A DNA stretch of 43,512 nt from Prochlorococcus sp. AG-402-G22 (GTDB lineage Bacteria; Cyanobacteriota; Cyanobacteriia; PCC-6307; Cyanobiaceae): NCBI GenBank assembly GCA_003217035.1, contig QCHV01000008.1, positions 1 to 43,512 of the forward strand, given 5' to 3'. The notes beneath the pieces were generated by a model. That model was not told the origin of the DNA, made no database searches, and saw nothing but the letters and a program-made list of their open reading frames with translations. Positions 25,261 through 33,340 of this stretch are shown here, in pieces. The position numbers and the translations under genes are program-made. Position 1 is the first letter of the stretch. Each line of letters begins with the position of its first letter.

Positions 25261-25285
25261 TGTACAAAATTGCATTTTGTCTACA
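25261..25285. promoter_or_regulatory. Imperfect inverted repeat, possible operator
   Basis: TGTACAAAAT and ATTTTGTCTACA face each other around a three-base centre, with two extra bases in the right arm. It lies in the 206-base gap upstream of the small gene at 24958-25203. The pattern is reminiscent of a transcription-factor site, but no regulator was matched and A/T-rich gaps produce such pairs by chance. Confidence 0.25.
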
Positions 25286-25409
25286 AATAGAATTATTGCC
25301 TTAATAAATTCTTTATATATTCAATGAATTTACTGGGATCTCAGATTGTCTGACGTTTTCTGTTTAATGTTTTTTTAATTAATTTCTGACGTGAATGTTA
25401 ATCGGTTTC

Positions 25410-25988
25410 TTAGACGGCTTCAGTATGGTTTAAGAGTAGTTTCTCAACTTCATTAATTCCTTCGTTGGCAGATTTCCTTGCGAGATCAAAATCACCATTC
25501 GCTTCTTCTAAAAGATTTTCGGCTAAACGATCTAAGAGCTCTTCTTTCTTTTCTTCAAGCATAGCCATGATCTCTTTTTCAATTAACAAGTGAACAGCTT
25601 TTGAACGAAGTCCGTCATTTGTTGCTTCGGCAAATGTTCCTTGAACTAATTCTTGAATAAATAACCGGTGAACTTCACTACTTCGAAGAAAGCTTTCAGT
25701 TGCATTGATTATTCCTTCTACTAGTGCTTCGTCAGGCTCTGAGTCTTTATCAGAAAGTTTGAATTCCCAATCCAGATGACGTCTTTGCCAGCCAGAAGAA
25801 TGAAGACTTGGCATTACTGTCTGAGAAAAAGTATCTACTGACATCTCATATATTCTTTCAGCCAATCTTTCGCACCATTCTTTTCCATGGCTTTGTAGAT
25901 TCTTTTGCATTGCTGTGCGAGGAACAGCATGGCCACCATGATGACTATGGCAAACACCATCAGGACATTCGATTGCTGTAAGGCCCAT
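25410..25988 (-). CDS. Hypothetical protein with N-terminal Cys/His cluster
   Basis: A 192-residue protein that I do not recognise by family. The N-terminus GLTAIECPDGVCHSHHGGHA has two Cys and four His within about 20 residues and could bind a metal. The rest is acidic, helical and without membrane segments. The start is the ATG at 25988; the frame is open two codons further to a TTG at 25994. It is divergent from pntA across 126 bases. The function is unknown; the metal-binding idea is only a residue observation. Confidence 0.7.
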   Translation of the reverse strand: MGLTAIECPDGVCHSHHGGHAVPRTAMQKNLQSHGKEWCERLAERIYEMSVDTFSQTVMPSLHSSGWQRRHLDWEFKLSDKDSEPDEALVEGIINATESFLRSSEVHRLFIQELVQGTFAEATNDGLRSKAVHLLIEKEIMAMLEEKKEELLDRLAENLLEEANGDFDLARKSANEGINEVEKLLLNHTEAV

Positions 25989-26114
25989 TTTCAAGTGGAT
26001 ATATAAGGTTCCATTTTCTTCTTAGCTAAAAACCTCATGAAGGAAAACCTTTTTTCACACAAAGTCCTGGTCTTAGAACCTTCCGGGTCTTAATCTCAAC
26101 ATGTAAATAACCTC

Positions 26115-27263
26115 ATGATCTTGCCGAGATTATTAATTCCCGTTGAATCAGTGCCAGGGGAAACCCGTGTTGCTGCAACGCCTGAAACATCAAAAAAATT
26201 TGTCGAAGCAGGCTGTAATGTCTTTGTGCAACAAGGCGCAGGGAAGTTGGCTGGTTTTGCAGATGAAAGTTATTTAAATGCTGGAGCTAAAGTCGTCGCT
26301 TTAGATGATCTGAATTTGTTTGATGAGATTGACTCGGTTCTTTGTGTTAATGCTCCGGAAACAGATCTGTTGTCAAAGTTAAGTCCTGAAACATTACTTG
26401 TTGGGTTGCTTTCCCCGTATGGCAATACTGCATTGGAAAAATCATTAAAGACATATAAGCTTTCAGCTTTGTCTCTAGAGCTTCTTCCAAGGATTAGTAG
26501 GGCTCAGTCGGCAGATGCATTGTCTTCCCAAGCTAATATTGCTGGCTATAAAGGTGTTTTGTTGGCAGCAAGTGCTCTGGATAGATATTTCCCAATGCTT
26601 ATGACAGCAGCAGGAACAGTACAGCCAGCAAAAGTTGTTGTTTTAGGTGCAGGGGTTGCGGGATTACAAGCTATTGCAACTGCCAAAAGGCTTGGAGCGG
26701 TTGTTTATGTAAGCGATATCCGGCCAGCAGTAAAAGAGCAAGTTGAGTCTTTGGGTGCAAGGTTTATTAACCCTCCAGATATTAATCAGAGTGCAAGTGA
26801 ATCAGGGGGATATGCGCGTCAATCTTCAGAGGAATTTCTTGCAGCACAGCGTCAGAAGCTAACTAAACATCTGGCTGAAGCAGATGTTGCTATCTGCACA
26901 GCACAAGTGCCTGGGAAGAAAGCACCTCGTTTATTAAGTGAGGAAATGCTAGATCAAATGAGACCAGGCTCTGTTGTCCTTGACCTTGCAGTTTCACAAG
27001 GTGGTAATTGCATAGGAACTAAACCTGGAGAAACAATTATCAGGAAAGGAGTGAATCTTATTGGTGCTTCTGATTTGCCATGTACTGTGCCTAATCATGC
27101 AAGTGTTTTGTATTCTAGGAATTTGTTTTCTTTGCTTCACCCTTTACTCAGTGAAGGAGAATTGCGTCTTGATACAAGCGATGAACTAATTGATGGTTCT
27201 TTGATCAGTCAAAATGGCATTATTCGACATCAGACTATTTTCAATTCAGGAGAAACAAACTAA
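26115..27263 (+). CDS. pntA: NAD(P) transhydrogenase alpha subunit part 1
   Basis: Proton-translocating transhydrogenase couples hydride transfer between NADH and NADP+ to the proton gradient. This 382-residue protein is the soluble NAD(H)-binding domain I, with the alanine-dehydrogenase-like N-terminus (VESVPGETRVAATPE), VVVLGAGVAGLQAIATAKRLG for NAD binding, RQKLTKHLAEADVAICTAQ and VVLDLAVSQGGN. In contrast to E. coli PntA, the membrane part is a separate gene, as in other cyanobacteria. Its stop overlaps the next start by one base (TAATG). It begins a four-gene plus-strand operon. Confidence 0.94.
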   Translation: MILPRLLIPVESVPGETRVAATPETSKKFVEAGCNVFVQQGAGKLAGFADESYLNAGAKVVALDDLNLFDEIDSVLCVNAPETDLLSKLSPETLLVGLLSPYGNTALEKSLKTYKLSALSLELLPRISRAQSADALSSQANIAGYKGVLLAASALDRYFPMLMTAAGTVQPAKVVVLGAGVAGLQAIATAKRLGAVVYVSDIRPAVKEQVESLGARFINPPDINQSASESGGYARQSSEEFLAAQRQKLTKHLAEADVAICTAQVPGKKAPRLLSEEMLDQMRPGSVVLDLAVSQGGNCIGTKPGETIIRKGVNLIGASDLPCTVPNHASVLYSRNLFSLLHPLLSEGELRLDTSDELIDGSLISQNGIIRHQTIFNSGETN

Positions 27264-27556
27264 TGTCTTTTTTTAGTGAAGCTTTATGGATTCTCCTCCT
27301 TGGAAGCCTTTTGGGATTGGAGTTGATTGGCAAAGTGCCTCCAACTTTGCATACACCATTAATGAGTGGTGCTAATGCGATTTCTGGTATTACCGTTCTG
27401 GCTGCTCTTACTTTGATAATTACATCAGGCGACAACCTGCCCATGTTAATTATTGGTGCTATTTCTCTTGGATTTGCTCTGTTCAATGTTGTTGGTGGCT
27501 TCTTGGTTACTGACAGGATGCTGGCAATGTTTAGTCGCAAGTCCCAACGTAAATAG
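27263..27556 (+). CDS. pntA2: NAD(P) transhydrogenase alpha subunit part 2
   Basis: A 97-residue membrane protein with three or four hydrophobic helices (LWILLLGSLLGLELIG, GITVLAALTLIITSG, LIIGAISLGFALFNVVGGF) and the conserved TPLMSGANAISG loop. It corresponds to the C-terminal membrane domain of E. coli PntA. It starts within the pntA stop, with AGGAGA upstream at 27248-27253, and is followed 11 bases later by pntB. With pntB it forms the proton channel. Confidence 0.92.
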   Translation: MSFFSEALWILLLGSLLGLELIGKVPPTLHTPLMSGANAISGITVLAALTLIITSGDNLPMLIIGAISLGFALFNVVGGFLVTDRMLAMFSRKSQRK

Positions 27557-27567
27557 GAGAATTGTTG

Positions 27568-28998
27568 ATGAACATTACTGAAATTCTTAAATACACCATT
27601 GACCTTGTTGCTGTGCTCTTGCTGGCTTTAGGTATTAAAGGTCTATCAAAAGTCCGTTCGGCAAGAGAGGCTAATAGACTTGCTGCTATTGCAATGCTCT
27701 TGGCTGTTGTTGGTGTCTTGTTTAATTACCTTGGTGGGACTGGAATATCTTTAAGTGCATGGATTTGGATATTTATAGGAACAATTATTGGCGGTTCATT
27801 AGGAATGATCACTGCTAAGAGGGTCCCCATGACAGCAATGCCAGAGACGGTTGCTTTGTTCAATGGTTGTGGCGGAATGTCATCTTTACTTGTTGCTATG
27901 GCAGTTGCCCTTTTCTCAGGAACAAGAATGGGATTGAATAATGGAATTGTTGAGAAAATATCTATTGCCATTTCTGTTTTCGTAGGTGCGATTACATTCT
28001 CGGGGTCAATTGTTGCAATGGCAAAATTGCAAGGTTGGCTTTCCACTCCGTCATGGATGCAAAGCAAGGCACGTCATTTCATTAATATTGCTTTAGCTGT
28101 CTTATCTTTAATAGCTTTTATAGAAGTTATCACTGGTGGTGGAAGCGGACTTTTCTTATTACTCATTGGATCTAGCTTGCTTGGTATAGGCGTCACATTG
28201 TCGATTGGTGGTGCTGATATGCCAGTAGTTATTTCACTTTTGAATAGCTACTCAGGAGTGGCAGCTGCAGCTGCAGGGTTTGTCGTTCGTAGTCAATTGT
28301 TGATAGTGGCGGGAGCAATGGTTGGAGCGGCTGGATTAATTCTTACTCAAGTTATGTGTAAAGGTATGAATAGGTCTTTAATTTCTGTTCTCTTTGGAGG
28401 TGCGCTTGGTGCAAGTTCAGGTTCAGGAAGTAGTCCAGGCGAGTATGAAAATATTACAAGCTGCAGTGTAGAAGAATGTGCTTTAACCTTAGAAGCTGCA
28501 GAAAGAGTAGTTATAGTCCCAGGTTATGGTCTTGCTGTAGCACAGGCACAGCATACTCTCAGAGAGGTTACTAGATCTTTAGAAGCAAGTGGTATTGATG
28601 TTACTTATGCAATTCATCCTGTTGCAGGTCGCATGCCTGGCCATATGAATGTACTCTTGGCTGAAGCAGACGTACCCTATGAACAGCTCAAGGAAATGGA
28701 CATTATCAATCCAGAGTTTCCTGCAACCGATGTTGTATTAGTCCTTGGAGCAAATGATGTGGTAAATCCTCAAGCTAAAAATGATTCAAGCTCTCCTTTA
28801 TATGGGATGCCAGTGCTTGATGTTCAAGAGGCGCGTACTGTATTTGTGGTAAAACGAGGTATGAGTGCTGGATACTCAGGGATTAAGAACGATTTATTTG
28901 AGTTATCAAATACATCAATGGTCTTCGGAGATGCAAAAAAAGTTTTAGGTGATCTTTTAGTTGAACTTAAGGAATTAGGTGTTGGATCTAAAGGATGA
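27568..28998 (+). CDS. pntB: NAD(P) transhydrogenase beta subunit
   Basis: The beta subunit carries membrane helices in its N-terminal two-thirds and the NADP(H)-binding domain III at the C-terminus. Visible markers are TAMPETVALFNGCGG and LSIGGADMPVVISLLNSYSG in the membrane part, then VVIVPGYGLAVAQAQH, HPVAGRMPGHMNVLLAEA and VLVLGANDVVNPQAK in domain III. The ATG at 27568 has an AGGAGA Shine-Dalgarno seven bases upstream; two TTG codons before it are not needed. The C-terminus overlaps the following hydrolase gene by 20 bases. Confidence 0.94.
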   Translation: MNITEILKYTIDLVAVLLLALGIKGLSKVRSAREANRLAAIAMLLAVVGVLFNYLGGTGISLSAWIWIFIGTIIGGSLGMITAKRVPMTAMPETVALFNGCGGMSSLLVAMAVALFSGTRMGLNNGIVEKISIAISVFVGAITFSGSIVAMAKLQGWLSTPSWMQSKARHFINIALAVLSLIAFIEVITGGGSGLFLLLIGSSLLGIGVTLSIGGADMPVVISLLNSYSGVAAAAAGFVVRSQLLIVAGAMVGAAGLILTQVMCKGMNRSLISVLFGGALGASSGSGSSPGEYENITSCSVEECALTLEAAERVVIVPGYGLAVAQAQHTLREVTRSLEASGIDVTYAIHPVAGRMPGHMNVLLAEADVPYEQLKEMDIINPEFPATDVVLVLGANDVVNPQAKNDSSSPLYGMPVLDVQEARTVFVVKRGMSAGYSGIKNDLFELSNTSMVFGDAKKVLGDLLVELKELGVGSKG

Positions 28999-30100
28999 CA
29001 TTGGATTGGAGTTTACTAAGAAAGTTGAGATAAGCCCTTTTGTTCAAAGGTTTCCTTGGATTGGGGGAGACTTACAAACACTTAGAGATACTTTCGTGAA
29101 AGATGAATTGCTTTCGGAAACAGGTGAGATTGTAAAGATCAAAGTCCCTTCAATGCCTAATGGTTTTAATAAGTCTGGATATTTATTGGCATTGTTGAAC
29201 AGACCTCAAGAAACCAATCAATGTCATGGTTTAGTTTTGATGCTTCATGGTTTAGGTGGTTCTAGTAACAGAAGAGGCTTGAGACGTATGGCTTTAAAAC
29301 TTATCAATGCTGGATTTGCCGTTTTGAGATTGAATCTTAGAGGAGCTATACCTGGTAGAGGTTTTGCGTCTGGAACCTATTCAGCTAAATGTAATAGTGA
29401 TTTAGAACCTGCCATAAGAAAGGCTAAAGAGATTGCGATGTTTTTAGAGTCTGAAAAACTTGGGTCGGGAAAACCTGTACCTCTTTTTGGAGTTGGTATT
29501 TCTCTTGGCGGGACGATTTTGTTAAATAGTTGTTTGGAATTAATTGGCTTACGATCTAAGGAGGTCTCGTTGTTAGATGGCTTGATTTGTATTAGCAGCC
29601 CTCTTGATTTAATCGATTGTAGTGCTGAGATCGAAAAGCCTCGTAATTGGTTTTATCAAAGGTGGCTCTTGCAGCGACTAATAAGACAAACTCTTGCAGA
29701 CCCCTTTGGGATTAAAGATTCTGAAAGAGATGCTTTGTTGATGAAACAAAATCTACTCTTTTCAAAAGTTTCTTCTATAAGAGCATTTGACTCTTTAATT
29801 ACAGCCCCGCGATGGGGGTTTAATGATGTAGATGATTACTATGCCAATGCTTCTCCATTCAAATCTCTTTTAGAGAATTCCTTTAAAATGCCTCATACAC
29901 TATTCATTCAATCTGTTGATGATCCTTGGGTCCCCTTTAAGGCGACTAGAAAACTATTTGAAAAAGTTAACTCACTAGGAGGTGATACAAGGTTAGAAGT
30001 ATGTTTAACGTCTCATGGAGGGCATAATGGCTTTCATGGTATTAATGGATGCTGGGGCGATGATCTTGTGGAACATTGGCTCTTAAAGCTTGTTGGTTGA
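28979..30100 (+). CDS. YheT-like alpha/beta hydrolase
   Basis: A 373-residue alpha/beta hydrolase of the YheT/EMB8 type. LMLHGLGGSSNRRGLRRMA precedes NLRGAIPGRGFASGTYSA, the nucleophile is in FGVGISLGGTILLN, and a late His lies in CLTSHGGHNGFHG. The start is a GTG at 28979, inside the end of pntB, with AAGGAA four bases before it, so it is probably translated from the pnt mRNA. The substrate is unknown. Related proteins act on esters or lipids. Confidence 0.82.
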   Translation: MLDLKDDIGLEFTKKVEISPFVQRFPWIGGDLQTLRDTFVKDELLSETGEIVKIKVPSMPNGFNKSGYLLALLNRPQETNQCHGLVLMLHGLGGSSNRRGLRRMALKLINAGFAVLRLNLRGAIPGRGFASGTYSAKCNSDLEPAIRKAKEIAMFLESEKLGSGKPVPLFGVGISLGGTILLNSCLELIGLRSKEVSLLDGLICISSPLDLIDCSAEIEKPRNWFYQRWLLQRLIRQTLADPFGIKDSERDALLMKQNLLFSKVSSIRAFDSLITAPRWGFNDVDDYYANASPFKSLLENSFKMPHTLFIQSVDDPWVPFKATRKLFEKVNSLGGDTRLEVCLTSHGGHNGFHGINGCWGDDLVEHWLLKLVG

Positions 30101-30106
30101 GTGTTG

Positions 30107-30451
30107 CTAGGCGAAGTTTTGTAGAGGTGTTTGCTTAAGGATGTATTTACTCAAAGGGATACCTTTGAGTAGGTGCTTTTTTACTATTTCCTCGATTAAT
30201 TGTGGAGAAACATTCTTATACCAAATTCCATCAGGCCAAATTAATAAGATAGGACCATTGGTGCAGACACGTAGACAATCAACCTTACTTCTTAAAACAA
30301 CTCCTTCTGGGCGACTGGGATTCTCAAGATTGAGTTCATGTAAAACCTGCTTAAGCTTTTCCCAGCTTTTAAGTCCTTTGTCAGATGTACAACAAAGGGC
30401 TTTTTTAGGTGATGCGCATAAAAGGAGATGGTGACTAACTTTCAGAGTCAT
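30107..30451 (-). CDS. Thioredoxin-fold 2Fe-2S ferredoxin-like protein
   Basis: A 114-residue protein of the (2Fe-2S) thioredoxin-like ferredoxin type, with cluster cysteines C12, C20 or C21, C59 and C63 in [12 protein letters not shown] and VDCLRVC. The stretch [21 protein letters not shown] is typical of the family. It starts within the stop of dxr as ATGA, so the two are translationally coupled. An electron-transfer or sensing role is likely; no partner is known. Confidence 0.82.
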   Translation of the reverse strand: MTLKVSHHLLLCASPKKALCCTSDKGLKSWEKLKQVLHELNLENPSRPEGVVLRSKVDCLRVCTNGPILLIWPDGIWYKNVSPQLIEEIVKKHLLKGIPLSKYILKQTPLQNFA

Positions 30452-31701
30452 TGTGTTTTAGGGACTACTGCAAACTGATCTGAATTCCTTTCTACAGTCT
30501 CTCTAACTATTTTACGAGCCCAATTATCTACCAAAATCACATCATTGAGTTGAGGTTCATCTTTAAAGTCATTTTTATGTTTTTCACAGGCCGTTTCAAT
30601 GACTCTTGGGATATTTATAAAATTAATTTTCTCTTCTAAGAAAAGAGCAACAGCTTGTTCATTTGCGGCATTCAATACTGCAGGCATAGTGCCCCCAAAT
30701 CTTCCAGCTGCGAATGCGAGCTCCATACATGGATATTTAACCGTATCTGGTTTTTCGAAAGTGAGTTTTCCTATTTCTGGAAGATTTAGTCTTTTCCAAT
30801 CTGTTTGAATTCTATTTGGCCAGCTCATTGCATAAAGGAGAGGCAATTTCATGTCAGGCCATCCCATTTGAGCTAAAACTGATGAGTCTGCGAGTTCTAT
30901 CATTGAATGAATAATACTTTGTGGATGAATCACTATCTCTATGTGGTCGTAACTCAAGCCAAATAAATAATGGGCTTCTATTACTTCCAGGCCTTTGTTC
31001 ATAAGAGTTGCTGAATCGACAGTAATTTTTCGGCCCATACTCCAGTTTGGATGACTAGTTGCATCTTCAACAGTCGCGTTTTTCAATTGATCAATAGACC
31101 AATCACGAAAAGCCCCTCCAGAGGCAGTAAGTTGTATATTCCTGAGCCCAGGTGTTGGTACGCCTGTTGAAAGTATTGCATTCTCAGCCCAAGGAGTGCC
31201 CTGAAGACATTGAAATATCGCAGAATGTTCTGAATCTGCAGGCAGCAAGCGGCTACCACTTCGTTTTAATTCAGGAAGCACAACTGGGCCAGCGGCTATA
31301 AGTGTTTCTTTGTTTGCCAGGGCTATATCTTTGCCTGCTTTTATGGCTGCAAGAGTAGGGAGAAGACCAGCGCATCCAACGATTCCTGTCACAACAAGAT
31401 CCGCATTTTCCCAAGAGGCTGCAATGTCTAGACCCTTTGCACCGCCAATGATTTGTGGAGGTTGTAGCTTTTGCCCTTCCAGATTTGATTGGCTTAGGCG
31501 TTCCTGGAGTTCTTTTATATCACTTTCATCAGCAACTGAAACAACCTCAGGATTATGTTGTTTGATTTGCTCAACAAGAAGCTTTAGATTTTTGCCTGCT
31601 GTAAGTGCTACTACTTTGAATTGCTCTGGGAATTCCTCTGCTATTTGAAGAGTCTGGGTGCCAATCGAACCAGTAGAGCCCAGCACGCTAATGGCTTTCA
31701 C
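30448..31701 (-). CDS. dxr: 1-deoxy-D-xylulose 5-phosphate reductoisomerase
   Basis: Second enzyme of the MEP isoprenoid pathway, converting DXP to MEP with NADPH. Evidence: NADPH motif [46 protein letters not shown] (metal-binding acidic residues), [20 protein letters not shown] with the active-site Asn-Lys stretch that continues [13 protein letters not shown], and [13 protein letters not shown]. The start is a GTG at 31701. At 417 residues the length is normal. It supplies precursors for carotenoids, phytol and quinones. Confidence 0.97.
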   Translation of the reverse strand: MKAISVLGSTGSIGTQTLQIAEEFPEQFKVVALTAGKNLKLLVEQIKQHNPEVVSVADESDIKELQERLSQSNLEGQKLQPPQIIGGAKGLDIAASWENADLVVTGIVGCAGLLPTLAAIKAGKDIALANKETLIAAGPVVLPELKRSGSRLLPADSEHSAIFQCLQGTPWAENAILSTGVPTPGLRNIQLTASGGAFRDWSIDQLKNATVEDATSHPNWSMGRKITVDSATLMNKGLEVIEAHYLFGLSYDHIEIVIHPQSIIHSMIELADSSVLAQMGWPDMKLPLLYAMSWPNRIQTDWKRLNLPEIGKLTFEKPDTVKYPCMELAFAAGRFGGTMPAVLNAANEQAVALFLEEKINFINIPRVIETACEKHKNDFKDEPQLNDVILVDNWARKIVRETVERNSDQFAVVPKTQ

Positions 31702-31789
31702 GATTTTCAGGTATTTATAATTAAGTCTCTCACTTTATGGTTGATTTCAGGACCTAAAGTCAATTATCTGGAAGGTAATGACAAGAAAA

Positions 31790-33292
31790 TTAAATTCTGA
31801 TCCAATCGGTTACACCACCACCTTTGTCAACCAACTCGATCCCCTTATCTTTTAGGGCTTCTCTTATTCTATCTGCCGCTTCAAAGTCTTTCGCTAATTT
31901 GGCAGCATTTCGCTCTTTAATTGCTTGTTTAATCTCATTCAGATTTGGATTTAGCTTGCTTCCCTCAGTTGATTCTTCAATAGGTTCTCCTTCGAGTCCA
32001 AGAACACTTGCTAACTGAACAAGAGTTAACCATCTTGAATAATTCTTTTGAGCCTCTGCTTTGGGAATCAACTTGATATTTCCACGTTGAATTTTGTTGG
32101 AAATAGATTTCAATGGGCGAGCCAAGTCGAAAAGTACAGCCACTGCTGCTGAGGTATTTAGGTCATCATTTAGAGCATCTACAAAACGTTGTCGTATTAG
32201 ATTGCACTCTTCTCCCAAAGATTCTGATGATAATTTATTTTTCTGGTGATTCTTTTGAAGAGTTGTTTTAGGCCAATTTAGTGCTTCATAATCACTGTTG
32301 CCTAAGCACAGAGCTTCATTTAATCTATTCCATCCAGAAGCTGCAGCGTTAAGTGCCTTAGGGGTAAAGTCAATGGGTTTACGATAATGGGCTTGGAGAA
32401 TAAAGAGCCTTACTGTCATTGCTGACAGGCCATCTTTTAAAAGTGCTCTTATTGTTGTGAAGTTGCCAATTGATTTACTCATTTTCTTTCCTCCAACATT
32501 AACCATTCCGTTATGTAGCCAATAGTTGGCTAATTTTTTGCCAGTTGCAATCTCAGATTGTGCCATCTCATTTTCATGATGAGGAAACACTAAATCGGCA
32601 CCTCCAAGATGAATATCAATTGTCTCTCCTAGCTCTTGAAGAACCATGGCTGAGCATTCGATATGCCAGCCTGGCCGTCCATCCCCCCAGGGGGATGGAA
32701 AACTTGGTTCGTTATTTTTTACGCCTTTCCATAATGCAAAATCAAAAGGGTTCTGTTTGCGCTCTTTTTCTTTGTCAGTGATTCGACCATCTGCATTTAG
32801 TTGTTGTTTTGCAAGATCCCTTCCACTAAGTTTTCCATAACCCTTATGCTTCATTACTGCAAAATAAACATCACCATCTGTTGAATATGCAGCCCCTTTC
32901 CTTTCTAATTGACTAATCATTGAACGTATTTGATCTAGGCATTTTGTAGCTCGCGGCATCTTGTCTGGGCGTAAGATGCCAAGGTTATCCATGTCTTTAT
33001 GAAACTCTTTAATATTACGCTCGCTGACTTCACTCATAGTTGTGTTTTCTTCTGCAGCTCGATTTAGGATTTTGTCGTCTATGTCAGTGAAGTTTTGAAC
33101 AAAAGTCACGCTATATCCATTCCATATCAAGTACCTACGTAATACATCCCATACGATATAGCTCCGTGCATGGCCAATATGACAGAGGTCATAGACAGTG
33201 ACCCCACAACAATAAATGCTGACTTTTCCTTTTTGTATTGACTGAAAGGCTTCTTTGCGTCCAGTTAGAGTGTTTGTTAGCTTCAGTGACAC
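31790..33292 (-). CDS. cysS: Cysteinyl-tRNA synthetase
   Basis: Charges tRNA-Cys. The class I signature reads [19 protein letters not shown] (HIGH), and KMSKSIGNF is the KMSKS loop. The zinc-binding set includes the Cys in [20 protein letters not shown] and [10 protein letters not shown]. The C-terminal DALR-like region ends [24 protein letters not shown]-like, seen here as [15 protein letters not shown]. Length is 500 residues. The start is a GTG at 33292 and gives the expected [11 protein letters not shown]. It is 48 bases downstream of polA. Confidence 0.96.
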   Translation of the reverse strand: MSLKLTNTLTGRKEAFQSIQKGKVSIYCCGVTVYDLCHIGHARSYIVWDVLRRYLIWNGYSVTFVQNFTDIDDKILNRAAEENTTMSEVSERNIKEFHKDMDNLGILRPDKMPRATKCLDQIRSMISQLERKGAAYSTDGDVYFAVMKHKGYGKLSGRDLAKQQLNADGRITDKEKERKQNPFDFALWKGVKNNEPSFPSPWGDGRPGWHIECSAMVLQELGETIDIHLGGADLVFPHHENEMAQSEIATGKKLANYWLHNGMVNVGGKKMSKSIGNFTTIRALLKDGLSAMTVRLFILQAHYRKPIDFTPKALNAAASGWNRLNEALCLGNSDYEALNWPKTTLQKNHQKNKLSSESLGEECNLIRQRFVDALNDDLNTSAAVAVLFDLARPLKSISNKIQRGNIKLIPKAEAQKNYSRWLTLVQLASVLGLEGEPIEESTEGSKLNPNLNEIKQAIKERNAAKLAKDFEAADRIREALKDKGIELVDKGGGVTDWIRI

Positions 33293-33340
33293 TTGATTAT
33301 AGGAATGGGTTTAGAAGGTAAAGCATTATTATTTATCTTC

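Noticed and set aside
27726-28067. 113-codon minus-strand frame inside pntB
   Set aside because: Antisense to conserved membrane segments of pntB; its Pro/Ile-rich sequence is typical of reversed hydrophobic coding regions.
32545-32840. Two overlapping plus-strand frames within cysS
   Set aside because: Antisense to conserved cysS motifs; composition and lack of a start signal fit chance.
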